The notes under the pieces are model-generated. The model worked only from the letters and a program-made list of their open reading frames with translations. It searched no databases and was not told where the DNA came from. The translations under genes and the position numbers were made by a program. A DNA stretch of 64,000 nt from Turritopsis dohrnii (taxonomy: Eukaryota > Cnidaria > Hydrozoa > Anthoathecata > Oceaniidae), in NCBI GenBank assembly GCA_027922465.2, contig BQMF02000330.1, forward strand, positions 310,001 through 374,000, given 5' to 3'. Shown piece by piece: positions 1 through 11,161 of the stretch; within the stretch, counting starts at the first letter, position 1; each line of letters starts with the position of its first letter.

Positions 1-31
1 GTTGATTTTCCGGAACAAAAATTTATCGGAC
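1..31 (-). CDS. Possible next exon of the CBM14-like gene (cut by the window edge)
   Basis: A TATCTAG acceptor at 32-33 on the minus strand opens a phase-1 frame starting PINFCSGKS that runs off the window. The phase and a cysteine shortly after the border match the other cassettes, but only 31 bases are visible. Confidence 0.25.
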
Positions 32-3000
32 CTAGATAAATATACAATGGATTAGTTTGTTTACAAGATTTTGATGTACTTCAAATCAAAAATTTGAATC
101 TTGACATCGTGAAACATTTCGTGTAATTTGTTTTACCAAACCATGTTATTAACGAGATTAATACTAATAGATTTATACGTACAAACATCTGACACAATTG
201 GATTGCTTTGTTCAACGACTGGACAATCATCTAATGTATCTATAAGAAATCCACAAAACCGCTGTTACCAACGTCAATCGTGTTGTTTTCATGTAAGCCA
301 TTATTAATTTAAACGTTGCTAATCCAGATGTTTAACTCTTCAGTAGTGAGATCATTGATACCACATTTTTAACAATAAAAGTCAGGTATGATAACAAGCA
401 GGTACTTTCAGATAGTTATTTCTTAATTTCAATCAACACCAGAAAAATTCATAGGTTGCCTTATATGCCAAAGATATCTGAGAATTCTAGACAATCGAAA
501 TATTAAATAAATTTTCGTTATACCAGCGTAGGTCTCCACGCATTGCCCAGCGCAAACCTTGCTGAAAACAGTTCCATTCACACATTCTTTAACGATACAT
601 GTTCCCTCAGTACACGAGTGGTAAGATCGGCTGTTCGGGATTTTCTCGTAATCTCCATCGACTCTGTTGTCGCAGAATGATGCATCACCTGAAGATGTTC
701 GAATATCAGCAAATTACGTGTTTCTATCTAACAAATAATTCCCTACCACGATCTACAGTTGGACGTTTTGGTGTTGATAAAACTGTTGTAGGCCGTTAAG
801 AAGCAGGTTAATTGTTGCTAGAATTGATTGCTGTTGGACATTAAACTTGTTCAGGTTAGGGCCAAATGTGAGTGGATCACTGGTATAGCTGCTCAGGCAG
901 ATTGAGGTTTCTACTTTTAGACAACTAAACTACCAGTCATTGTTAAATAATCCTTTATTTCTAAAAGATCTACTGTTTCTACTCTCCCTAACTCAACGCC
1001 TTACGATATTATTAGTAATTCGTAAGTATTCGTAATAGTAATATTAAAAGTACTCAATTAATATAACGTGATACGTCGGCTTTTATATTTTGCATGTCAA
1101 TGTCGAAATCCCTGAGCATAGTAACAGTTCTGGTGAAATGTTCTGATAAAAATGAACACATCAGCCGTCTAACAAAACATGACTTTGACACATTTAAGCA
1201 ACGATTAAGTAAGCTACTTACAATAGTTGAGAGGCGCTCCACCGGTTGGCTTGACAGGGCATTCGTTCGGATTACCTATGTTTACAATAACAGAAATAAT
1301 AAATAGATTGTGTTTAAAACAAGATTCAACTTCACACTTTTTCTACTGGAAACCTTCGAATAACTAACTTGTGTCGTTGACTTCACACGAGCCGCATACT
1401 TCCACATATATCAAAGTTGCAGGACATGGTTGGCACTCAGTCGGTTTTCCGGAAATACAAGTAAAGAACTTGTTATTTTCACCAACTCCATCTCCAAGTC
1501 GATAGGTACCATTCGCACGATTGTCACAACTGTTTGAGGGTGGGCCTATAAATGATAAAGAAAACAGCTTGTGACAATAATCATGAGGTATATTTGTGAC
1601 ATATTGTTAGTTTCTGGTATAAAGAATCCCCCAGGTTTTGAAATTTATTTTATTTATTTTGCAAAGAAAACTTATATCCCATTTCTTGTTTATATTTAGA
1701 AATTCCGTGGTCATCCCGCTTGTGTTTTTTGTTGCTATTCAATTTTATCAGTTGAATCTTTACAATGTATGTTTACAGTGTATCTCGCTAATTTGTCAAT
1801 TCGATTCAGTTGGTGAGAAAATAATAATCACGTCATGTTGCATTCCTTCAAACACTAAAGTTTGCAAAACGAAAAGTAACCAAGAAACAAACAACATGGC
1901 TCATATCATTACTCTCTCAAAGGTTTTAACATTATCTGTTTAACACAGATAAAAGGGTGAATCTGTAAAGAAAAGCAATTTAAAAAGTAACTTACAAGAT
2001 TCTCGAATCCCAGGAAATGATGCATTCTGCTTTACATCAGGAACATCGGTGCAATTTTTTCGACGACCTAAATAGCGAACCAAACACTTAGAAAATGGTC
2101 AATCTTATTAAGAGTTTGAATGACTTAAGCAAATTGTCAATTTAGTTCGTTTTGAACTTACCATCATCTATAGATAGACAGGCCTGGCAATAGTTTGACC
2201 AGTGTGTGTCGCGGCGTGCACATGGCTGGCATCCCATGTTGAACACAGCAGTACCCAAATTGCCAAGGTCCACATGTACGCAACTGTAAAAGAACTGCGT
2301 GTCGTTTTCGTAAGCATGGAAAAGATTCGGATCCAGCTTATCGTTGCACAAATCGTGTTCAAAACCTGAAAATGTGATTGTGTTGTGTTGTTACAAGAAA
2401 GAATGCGTAAGTGTCATATTTTGTACTCAGTGCAGCGTTTTCCTAAACAACATTTCCTGACAACGGCTGATCTAAACGTTATTTGACTGGTCTAATAATA
2501 ATCATGGAGGACAGTGACTTTAAAAGAATTAACACAATTTAAATGTCAATTCTTCTACAGGAAGTCATCCTCGAAATTGGATCATACCAGTGAAAGTTTT
2601 GCAAGATCTGCCACATACTACAATAATTAGAAAGATCATTACTGTAAGACAATATCCAAGGTTTATGTCGTTTACAAAGGGCAAGATAAAAGTTTACAAA
2701 ATTCTTTTATCTATCTTAAACACAAGAAGAAAGCACAGGGTTGTGTTGAGTGTATGTATATTCCATTACATTGTAACAGTATTATGTTCTTTGTGCTTAC
2801 GGGTGTATCATTAATATTGCATTTATTAATTAATAATTTTTGGAATGGTAATGATGTGGCAAAGTGTTTGACCTAATTTGTGTAATAGAACAACGCATTT
2901 GTTAAAAACAAGGAGAGATGAGATTTTCCACCAGAAGACACCTTAAATTCTAAACAAACCATGAAGCTAAAGGACGCAATACAAAAATACTTACATTCTG

Positions 3001-6000
3001 GTGGTGCATGTTTTGCGTTCACTAAAAATAGAAGACAGTATCAGTAAAACCCTTAGTAAAATAACTAGCTCCGATTTATAACCTTATTTGTGACCTAGGT
3101 CAATGGAAATTGGCAGGTATGGATATACCAAAAGCGAACAAAAAATTTACATAATCCTAAGATAAATCAACCGCCGTGTTGCGGCTGTCCGCTTCATCTT
3201 TCACGTTCTTCACATATGGAAGAATGGTAGAAATCGTAAAGAAATCTTGACAGTTTAAAGCAGTCCCCCTGAGCTGACCCCCCTCATAGAAGATTCTCGA
3301 TAACGCACGCATTCGGAAATTTGATCAATGTTTGTCGGCCCTTTTGTGCTTTTAGCTATCAATAGCTTGTCGTAATTGGGAAACTTGATAAGTTGGTCGG
3401 ATTAATTAATCTAACTCCATTTGCCTGATAGTTAAAATCATATCAAATAACAAGAAAGCGAGAAAAAATATGACTGTAATGACATTGTATGATCTGTTTT
3501 TTGTTTTTTTTCATGTGAATAATTTCGAGTAACAAATATGAGGTATTTCGTCAGTTATTCTTTGACCGACTACGCAAACTACCGTCGACTCTTTATAACT
3601 CGAACCTCTAAAATTAACTTTCTATTAATCGAACCGTTTATTCGGTCCTTTTGATGTTCGAAATACTGAGAGTATACTGTATGATATTTCAGTAATACTT
3701 CATTTTTTATCTCACGAAAGAAAGACTTAGTACATACATGCATTAACAGTTAGGAACGGCATTTGTAAAGATTCTTTTGTATTGAAAACTGTTTTAAACT
3801 AGCGATTTCATTGGTTTATATAGTAACGTAGTAGCCAATTAAATAACAGGATATTTACTCAATATCATCGACTTAGTGTAGATCCAGCTTTAGGTTGAAA
3901 GAGGTTTGGAATGCATGCAGTGAACTACATCGAAAATTCTCAAAGTTTATAGCTATTTTGATACTTTTCTGTTGCGAAATCAATTTAATCGGCTTAAAGT
4001 CATTTCGTAAGCACAGATATTTATCAACATGAAATTAGTTTGTCTGTTTCGTCCAGATAAAATTAATCATTAAACAGAACAACAATAATAACTAAAGCTA
4101 GCTAGAGGTTGCCAAGCAATCTTGAAAAAACAAATATTTAAGGTTGTGATTGGCTGATTTCAATGTAACACTGTTGTGATTGGCTGATAAAGAAGCTTTA
4201 GCTTTCTTCTCCCTTTACCTATATATTTTGTATAAGTGAAATCTGATGATCACCACTTACTAGTGCTGGTCTAACATATACTAAGAAGGAAAACGTAACA
4301 TCTCTCTGTTCTTTCTTTCCAAAAATGAAACTTCTGGTGATATTAATAAAACTTTTTGCCGGAATTGATATTTTTCAAAGTTATTATAACAAAAAAAATC
4401 TCTGGATATAATCATCTTTTATTATTAACAATTAAATTGCGCTACCCTAAAAGCTAGCACTAACAGTTTTAAAGGGGAGGTGACTGCCTTAATGAAGTCA
4501 TTATACATTGTAATACTTTTTTCTTGTTGTACAATGATACACTCATCACTCTCCTTTTGAGTGAAAAACTTCAAGATCGACAATGGCAAGTAAAAAAAAA
4601 TGAAAACCTGATTAGATTGTCAATAAGTGACGTGTTTTATCGACGATGCGAAACACGTGGAAAGTAGAACGAGACATTCTAAGATTGAAAAGTGTTTTTA
4701 TAAATAAGTATCAATAAGATACAATGTTTCTATTATTCACTTACCGTATTCTCTCTAATTAGCGCCCCTCTCTAATAAGCGCCCGGGTGAGTAATATTTA
4801 CACGGCAGATAATAACCGTCCGGATGATAATTAAGATTACGAAAATTACGTTACAGAAACGAAAGATTGTCTTTAAAAATAACACGATGTGGAGTATAAA
4901 AAAATGTTAACAAAATGTCCCGTTCTTAATTTCTGAAGTTTAAGTGTTCATATCAATAGCTTTTACTTTCTCCAACTTACTGAAAATAACATAAAATGAT
5001 CGCCTTGGCAGCTGATATAACAATTTCCTAGATTTCTTTATAAGCGCCCCTCTCAAATTAGCGCCCCCTAAACTCCGGGCGCTTATCAGAGAAAATACGG
5101 TAGTTAATGTTCAAAGTTGACTGATGTGATATGGATAGTTATTGGGAAAATTATAGATGACATGTCAAAGTGTTCACTATTGACGTTCTGACGTCATGTA
5201 GAATTTCTCCTCTTTAGCCTCGTGTTCCGCTAGCCTCTAACAATGAAGTCTTCCAATTTATCAAGAACACCGCCAAAGGCAAGGTACATGTGTGCGGATG
5301 TCATTGATCAATATAAAGAATACAGCACATTGGTTTCAGTTACCCCCAAAGTCTTTATTATAAACCCAAACGAAAATATTTTTATTGATAACTTCTTGTA
5401 TGCCCTGATTGAGTCGAAAACTCTCATTCATATCACTCATCACTCATCTTCGGTTTGTTTAATCAATTTGTGTAAAGGATCTTGAAAGGATCTTGCCCTG
5501 TATGTAAACTCCCCACACTCGGAGAAATCAGTGTTCTTAAGAGGGATCCCCTAAAAACGTAGCTTTACAGAGTGACTAGTATCCCGGGTAAAAACTTTTT
5601 ACCGAACTTAACTTCGAAAACATTAGGTCAAATCCACCATTCCCGTGTACGTACCCCGTGACGAAAAAATAAATCATAGAATCGCAACTCAAAAGTGTAC
5701 CCATGTTGTAGAGCTCGAAAAGTTGATCAAAAAAATGTATGGGATCGTTTCGCTACGACCAACCGTTAGAGAGATATCGCTGATCAAAGATTTCGATGAC
5801 GTCATATCCGCAGTACCAAATAAAATTTAGGCCCAAACGATGCGTCACCCCATCACCCGTATCGCTGACCCCAAAAAACGTCAGTTATCCCTATTGGTTC
5901 TTGAGATATTTCCCAAAAAACATCACGTTCGATTGGGGATGCAATGCAATGATTCCCCGTGTGATCATAAAAAACTGACGTCAAATGATGGCCACGTGCT

Positions 6001-6215
6001 ATTATACTAATCGTGAATGTGTCTTGCGTGGGCGAACTGCCGCTATATGACCACGATTAAGAAGATTTTGACCATTAAAAAACAAAAAAAGAAACACTCT
6101 CTAAGTTAAATGTGTTGCACACAACGCGAATTAGTATATATAGATGGTACATCAAACACTTACCAACTACGTAGGCAGCAGCCATAAGAACAAGGTATGT
6201 AAACGAAGACAACAT
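1..6215 (-). CDS. Secreted modular protein with CBM14/peritrophin-A-like six-cysteine modules (multi-exon, partial)
   Basis: Rebuilt gene, coding exons in order: 6164-6215, 2995-3021, 2162-2365, 1996-2067, 1369-1545, 524-688 and perhaps 1-31, continuing beyond the left edge. Seen: exon 1 codes for a 17-residue hydrophobic start (MLSSFTYLVLMAAAYVV), a signal peptide, so the product is secreted. Every intron has GT-AG borders and phase 1, so each internal exon is a self-contained cassette, as is common in shuffled extracellular proteins. Three cassettes each carry six cysteines with a C-x19-22-C first spacing and an aromatic-x-C before the second cysteine, like chitin-binding type 2 (CBM14) domains. 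Inferred: a mucus, cuticle or matrix protein that may bind chitin or other glycans. The module family is a hand judgement; the exon chain is better supported than the binding function. Confidence 0.6.
524..688 (-). CDS. CBM14-like module exon
   Basis: 165-nt phase 1-1 exon between CTTCAG acceptor and GTATAA donor. It codes for 54 whole codons beginning DASFCDNRVDGDY, with six cysteines spaced 19, 4, 4, 9 and 3 residues apart. The CDNRVDGDY start and the YHSC segment resemble the C-x-x-x-x-D-G-x-Y start and YYxC core of peritrophin-A domains. It is the best CBM14 match of the three modules. Confidence 0.6.
1369..1545 (-). CDS. CBM14-like module exon
   Basis: 177-nt phase 1-1 exon with TTTATAG acceptor and GTTAGT donor. 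The frame reads SCDNRANGTYRLGDG near its start, then FFTC and PCPATLIYVEVC. Six cysteines are spaced 22, 7, 2, 9 and 2 residues apart. The SCDNRxNGxY start is nearly the same as in the exon at 524-688, so the two are duplicated cassettes. Confidence 0.6.
1996..2067 (-). CDS. Linker exon of the CBM14-like gene
   Basis: 72-nt phase 1-1 exon (acceptor ATTTAG, donor GTAAGT) coding for a short polar linker, RRKNCTDVPDVKQNASFPG and a few more residues. It has one cysteine and one N-glycosylation sequon (NAS). It is supported by splice sites and phase only. Confidence 0.45.
2162..2365 (-). CDS. CBM14-like module exon (divergent)
   Basis: 204-nt phase 1-1 exon (acceptor TTTTCAG, donor GTAAGT). Six cysteines are spaced 21, 16, 2, 10 and 2 residues apart. 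It begins FEHDLCNDKLDPNLF and has the FFYSC core, and a sequon NDT. The long third spacing sets it apart from the other two modules. Confidence 0.55.
2995..3021 (-). CDS. 27-nt micro-exon of the CBM14-like gene
   Basis: The phase 1-1 micro-exon codes for NAKHAPPE plus split codons and sits between a TATTTTTAG acceptor and a GTAAGTATT donor. It links the signal-peptide exon to the first module. Small size makes it the least certain internal exon, but the phase and both splice sites fit. Confidence 0.4.
3582..3679. mobile_element. Small pogo/Tigger-type MITE
   Basis: About 98 bp flanked by TA on both sides. The left end CCGTCGACTCTTTATAACTC and the inverted right end read like the pogo-type terminus (CAGT-GACTC followed by TCGAAC) that also bounds the full transposon at 59902. 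It is non-coding and lies in the first large intron of the CBM14-like gene. Confidence 0.5.
4744..5100. mobile_element. TA-flanked MITE with CCGTATTCTCTC ends
   Basis: The 357-bp element starts CCGTATTCTCTCTAATTAGC and ends with the inverse (GAAAATACGG), with TA on both sides as in mariner/Tc1-type insertions. Both ends carry repeated GCGCC and AAGCGCCC blocks in opposite orientation. A shorter relative lies at 18009-18138. No coding potential is seen. Confidence 0.75.
5660..5990 (-). repeat. Old fragment of the short Helitron-like repeat (block A)
   Basis: On the minus strand this matches, with many changes, the block shared by the Helitron-like copies at 25670-25945, 26106-26400 and 57540-57800: AGGGATAACTGACG, then TGACGTCAT, then GATCCCATACATTTTTTTGA and GAGCTCTACAACATG. 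Neither terminus is recognisable, so it is a decayed internal fragment. Confidence 0.6.
6164..6215 (-). CDS. Signal-peptide exon (start of the CBM14-like gene)
   Basis: ATG at 6215-6213 opens a 17-codon hydrophobic frame that ends, in phase 1, at a GTAAGT donor (6163-6158). Composition (MLSSFTYLVLMAAAYVV) is a classic signal-peptide core. The phase-1 exit fits all downstream cassette exons. Confidence 0.6.
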
Positions 6216-8790
6216 TTTCTTTTTGTTTCCTTTTTCAGCTATTCTTCACTTTCAAAGCTGATATTTATTTCTGATTTCCAGCAGCAATTAGTTTCGGCAA
6301 CTGCGATTTTTCGAAATGAACATTTTTCTTCTGTATCAATTTTATGCAGCAATTACAAATTACGTAAGGTGATTATAGCTCATTGATTGTTGTTGTGTGC
6401 TGTAATCCAATTTGTGTCCAATGACATTGTCAGCATAATCAGCGGTGACAAATCTAATCAAGTAATAACAAATAATTCTGTAACTTTTCGAGTATATGGT
6501 AAACATGTCAATGTTTCCTGTTTTTGTTATGATGTTATTGTCATTATTTTCGTGAGTTTCATTCCTCCCGCCAGAGTACAGAATGGAAATTAAATTGATT
6601 TTTATTTTCTGTCACGCTCTTCAGTTCTGTGCGAGCTTTAAGAAAAAATGTTGATATATAATTTATCTCGTTTTATCTTCTTTCTTTGTCATGCCGGTTT
6701 GACATTAGAATACCACCTAGAATATTAGTGAAAGCCAATTAAAAAACATTACTGTGATGCAGCTTTTTTTTAAGAGGGAATTTAAATCTTGTTGCGTTGG
6801 AAAACAACAACAACAATAACAAAAAATATGGAGAATCAACACAAAGTCTGCGATCGGTTGTTTAATTGTGAGCTTGAAGTTGTCGACTCGGAAAAGTGTT
6901 AAAGAGATTATTGAATAAGCAGTTCTGAATCTTTAATGATTGAACATAATATTTATAGTCAAGATGGTCGATTGTCTCAGGGAAGTTGAAGTTATTGAAC
7001 CCCTTATCTCTGACAGTAATTCAGGCCAACGTTCTAGTTCTATTTCGCTGAGTCAGCAAGTAAACATTCAATATTTACATGTTTATTTCGTATATATTCC
7101 TTCACAAATATGATTGGCTACAAACTCTACAGAAGATAGCAATTTCACATGCTTTTGATAGAAGCAATTTATTCGAAACACGTTGTTGTGCACCGAAGGT
7201 GTAGCTACCTTCAAGAGCGACTGCTTTGACCTGAGCTTAATCCCGGCACTGTCGTATTTCAATACCACCTGATGTGCATTAACACAGGGTATCGTCTCAT
7301 TGGGAGATATAGTCCAACTTCACATGGGCTTTCCATCATGTTAGAGAAATCTTACTCGTATGTCTGACAGTAAATCAACTACGTAGCTGCAGATTGGTCA
7401 ACTATCATATCTGGAAATCCAAAACCTAAAATTTTCGGGTTACTTACATATCTTGCAAAGCACTTCTAAAATAGCATGCATGTTGGACACTTCACTTCCT
7501 GCACCAACGCGTTGTTTCGTAAAATTCGAAAACAACTTTTCAGCTATTGTTTTCCTCTTCCTGTGCCACATTTCCTGTAATCATCTTAATCATCTTAAAT
7601 TGATCAACTATCACATCTGGAAATACAAAACCTAAAATTTCCGGGTTACTTACGTATCTTGCAAAGCACTTCTAAAATGGCATGCATGCTGTCATTGCAT
7701 GTTGGACACTTCACTTCCTGCACCAACGCGTTGTTTCGTAAAATTCGTAAACAACATTTCAAACAACATTTTCAGCGATTTGTTTTCCTCTTCTTGTGCC
7801 ACATTTCCTGTAATCATCTTAACAGCGATTTGTCTTTTTATAGAATAAAATCTAGATTCATTTCAGCAAACATGACTGCGTCATGCACAGAAATGGAAAC
7901 AACTGTGCAACGAAAAACGCCCCCTTTAAAATTAAAGCGCCTGAAAAAATGGATTTTGTTTGTTTTGTCTTAAAGGTTCTAATGAAAGATATGATAATCA
8001 GTACTGGGACTAACTCTAATTATGCTATGCTTGGAACATCTCCCATTTTAAACCTTTGTTTTAGATATAAAATTTTGGAACGTTTTCATGGGCCTACTAA
8101 AACTTCAGATGTTCTCATTGTTTCACTAACTATTTGCCTCTTAACAAATGTGCCGCTTTCACTTAATACCTAAATGGCTTTGTGTTATGATTTATCTAGA
8201 CAAAGCAAATATCTATAAGACCATGAAAACTGTTTACACTCAATTAAATTTGTGGGCAATGATACAAATCTGTATTAATCATTGGGATAATCGAAGCAAT
8301 AAGTTGATCTTTTTTTTACATTGAGAAATGAAACCAATGTCAAAATTTCGAAAAAATGCTTTTGAGAAAAATCTCTAGGGCATTTTTATTATTTTTGATT
8401 TTATCAAACGAGTGCCATCTACAATTTAAATTGATACTTCACAGTTTTTTTGGCTTTTTTGCATATTAATAATGAACTAATGAAAACCTAATGTTTCCTG
8501 ATGTTTTGTCATGGCATGCTATGGCGAGAAAAAGCCCACAAAAATTTAAATAGCAGTGAAAGAAACAAGAAAAAGCCCATACTTAGCAAATGATAGAAAA
8601 TCAAAATCAGAAATAAACCACATCTTTAACAGTTCTGAGAAAACTTAAGAAAAACGTCGAAGGTAAACATAGCTTCTATTCCACGTCACTTCAACCTGCG
8701 TCAGTAAAGAACTTAACTCCACCCCTTGCACTACATTTTGACTGCTTTAAGGACGTAAACAATCTGAAGATTTGTTAGCACACGTCAAAC
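6216..8790. other. Intergenic region between the divergent CBM14-like and fibrinogen-related genes
   Basis: No convincing coding exon was found. The region should hold the promoters of both divergent genes. The notable content is a direct duplication at 7397-7825, listed separately. Short open frames here show no domain or splice support. Confidence 0.5.
7397..7825. repeat. Direct tandem duplication, unit about 205-224 bp
   Basis: Unit 1 (7397-7601) and unit 2 (7602-7825) both run from a TCAACTATCA-ATCTGGAAAT start, through TTGCAAAGCACTTCTAAAAT and CACTTCCTGCACCAACGCG, to CACATTTCCTGTAATCATCT. Unit 2 has extra short insertions. On the minus strand unit 2 holds a short frame with CPTC before a GTAAGT donor, and unit 1 has a stop in the same frame. 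That could be an old exon duplication, but it is not supported enough to call. Confidence 0.75.
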
Positions 8791-8798
8791 AACCCATG

Positions 8799-8804
8799 TA
8801 TATA
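8799..8804 (+). promoter_or_regulatory. TATA-like box of the fibrinogen-related gene
   Basis: TATATA lies 70 bp before the ATG at 8874, a spacing that allows a start site about 30 bp downstream and a short leader. No other TATA-like site lies closer. This is position-based inference. Confidence 0.35.
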
Positions 8805-8873
8805 GCGGAATGTAACTACGTTTTCTTGCATTTGGAATAAAAGCGTGTGTTGTTTAATGCGGCCTAAAACTTT

Positions 8874-10019
8874 ATGATGGATTGGTTACAGATGCTAATA
8901 TTTGGTTTAATTGTTAAATATGCAAACACGTATTCTTCATACTATCATAATGGCTATAGGTATGGAGGTACCTATAACGCAAACGAAATTCATGCAAATG
9001 TGAAAGAAATTGACAAACTTAAAAAACGAATAGCTCTTGCTCAAAACAGAACACAAGAAAAAATATCAAACTTTACGGCAAATATAACTGAAAATTACCA
9101 AAACATCTCATCGTACATACACGCACTCCATGCAGGACTAAGCAGCGAATTGACCACGATGAAAAAGGCTATAGTACCTCAGCTACCTTCAAAACTACAG
9201 GAACTGGAAACAAGGCTTCACAAGCTTGAAACGAGAATAAAAATCGACTTTTCCTACTGCCAGTCTCTACCAGCGTCAACTTGTGGACCGTGTTTGTGCT
9301 TTGATGACTACAAGCTATCCAAGAAATACTACTGCGACTGTCAAAACCTGCAAGTTAAGCGTGATTGTTTGGAATATTACAACTCCGGGGTTAAAGTAAA
9401 CGGAGTGTACAAAGTCCACAACAATAACTTGAAAATGATGCGAGTCTACTGCGACCAATCAACTGATGGAGGTGGTTGGACAGTTTTCCAAAGAAGGTAT
9501 GATGGATCAACAGACTTTAATCGCAATTGGGATATGTATGAAAGTGGTTTTGGTACGCTACAGCACGAGTATTGGTTGGGTCTGGCTGATATTCACATTC
9601 TAACCATGCAATCGATGGTTCCAAAGGGAACTGAGTTGCGAATTGAGATGAAAAACGTGGATAGTAGCCAGACTTCCTTCGCAAAATACCGTCACTTTCA
9701 AGTGAATAACAGTTTCCTGCAGTACATGATACATGTATATGGTTACTCAGGAGATGCAGGGGATGGTATGTCGCCACAGAATGGAAGATACTTCTCCACC
9801 TATGATCGCGATAATGACGGAGATAACAATAAACACTGTTCTCAGATTCATAAGGGCGGATGGTGGTACAGCTCGTGCGGAAAATCTAATTTGAATGGCT
9901 TGATGGACAAATCATTCAACGTCAACGAAACAAAAAGTAGCGCCTTCTGGATCTTTTGGGAGGGTATGAAAGGAAAAACTATTCATTTTGTGGAGATGAA
10001 AGCACGAAGAGCGGTTTGA
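8874..10019 (+). CDS. Fibrinogen-related (ficolin/tachylectin-like) secreted protein
   Basis: Single-exon gene of 381 residues. Residues 1-19 form a signal peptide. Residues about 40-125 are a heptad-rich coiled coil with sequons at N58, N66, N70 and N77. Residues 130-160 form a cysteine-rich neck, and residues 162-378 are a full fibrinogen C-terminal domain. Diagnostic parts visible: the DGGGWTVFQRR segment at 198-208, the conserved pairs C165/C193 and C322/C335, the acidic calcium loop DRDNDGDNNKHC at 311-322, and the GGWWYSSCGKSNLNG segment at 328-342. Family members form trimers through the coil and bind acetylated sugars in innate recognition; that role is inferred. The frame is intact, with no introns. 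A TATA-like box lies upstream and a poly(A) signal downstream. Confidence 0.93.
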   Translation: MMDWLQMLIFGLIVKYANTYSSYYHNGYRYGGTYNANEIHANVKEIDKLKKRIALAQNRTQEKISNFTANITENYQNISSYIHALHAGLSSELTTMKKAIVPQLPSKLQELETRLHKLETRIKIDFSYCQSLPASTCGPCLCFDDYKLSKKYYCDCQNLQVKRDCLEYYNSGVKVNGVYKVHNNNLKMMRVYCDQSTDGGGWTVFQRRYDGSTDFNRNWDMYESGFGTLQHEYWLGLADIHILTMQSMVPKGTELRIEMKNVDSSQTSFAKYRHFQVNNSFLQYMIHVYGYSGDAGDGMSPQNGRYFSTYDRDNDGDNNKHCSQIHKGGWWYSSCGKSNLNGLMDKSFNVNETKSSAFWIFWEGMKGKTIHFVEMKARRAV

Positions 10020-10389
10020 AACAAGAATACGATGATGGAAGCATTTTCTTTCGAGGGTTAAACTCTATAATTATGTATAAATTGTGTGGGAGGTGAGTGT
10101 GTGAGTGGTTCTAGCTTTTCTTTTCTTACCTTAACAAATTATAAAGAATTCTGATTTTTTTATGCTTACATTTTTATTTTATGAAATTTTTAATCTCTAA
10201 TCATTAACGGGAATGTATGAGATGTTTGTGTTTGTGAATGTGTCTTGCTATCTTTTAAAGCTTTCGCAAGAAAGTCTCTTATATTTTATTTGACAGAATG
10301 AGACATGACGCAAATATGACTTCAATATCCCAAGTCTTAATAACAATCTTTGACCACAAAGAGCTATAATATCGAATCATAAGTTCTTT

Positions 10390-10395
10390 AATAAA
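10390..10395 (+). terminator. Poly(A) signal candidate for the fibrinogen-related gene
   Basis: AATAAA lies 370 bp after the stop codon and is the first canonical hexamer downstream of the gene on the coding strand that I noticed. Confidence 0.35.
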
Positions 10396-10742
10396 TTAGG
10401 TGTTATTTATGTATTAGGTATGCTAAATTCATCTGCCAATGAGCAAACTTTTATGCTGACGTATGCTTACGTACACAACACTCAGCAATCCTTTGTTTCT
10501 CAATCCTAAGATACCTATTTTTTTTATTGTTTTGATTCTTCGGTTTTAAGCAAATTTATAATTGCAAAAATGATTTGAAATATTCATATTTTATAACTAC
10601 CTGTATCTTCGTCAAGGAAATTTGATAAACTCGTAACCTTAATAATTCACTTGCAGTCAGTTAATATTTAAGAAAGATAAAATCTTTTAAACATCTCACA
10701 GAGAAAATCTCACATAGACTATTGGCACTCCTATTACAGGGT

Positions 10743-11161
10743 AAAATCGTCCAGAAGTCACTGCGGTGAAGAGCGTTTCTACTGAAATAATGAGCATATT
10801 TCTATAAAATGCACTCCTTCACAATGATTTTTCAACAAATTTGCCTGCTTGGCTCCTTGGGAAAATATAAAATAATGCGCCAATTAGATGCTTGCATTGC
10901 CAATAAATTATAATCCTAACATCATCCACAATTGACGTCATCATTTCGTTCATACAAACATTTTGGATTCTCTGAAATTGCAAACTCGCTACTAGATTTT
11001 TATTAAACATCTAAGTTCGGCCAAACAATTCTACATTGCCTCGTTTTTATATACCCCAGCCGGCACATTTGTTAAAAGATCTCTACAAAGGAGTGCCTAT
11101 AGAAATATACACAAATTTTCAATAAAACTGCTCTTCGTCGCAGTGACTTTTTCACGATTTT
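10743..11161. mobile_element. Non-coding element with 80-bp imperfect inverted ends
   Basis: The left arm (10743-10821) and right arm (11083-11161) are inverted copies. They share AAAATCGT at the tips, AAGTCACTGCG, GAAGAGC, ATATTTCTATA and GCACTCCTT in order. The 260-bp centre has no coding frame of note. No target duplication is visible, so the true ends may differ slightly. Confidence 0.6.
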
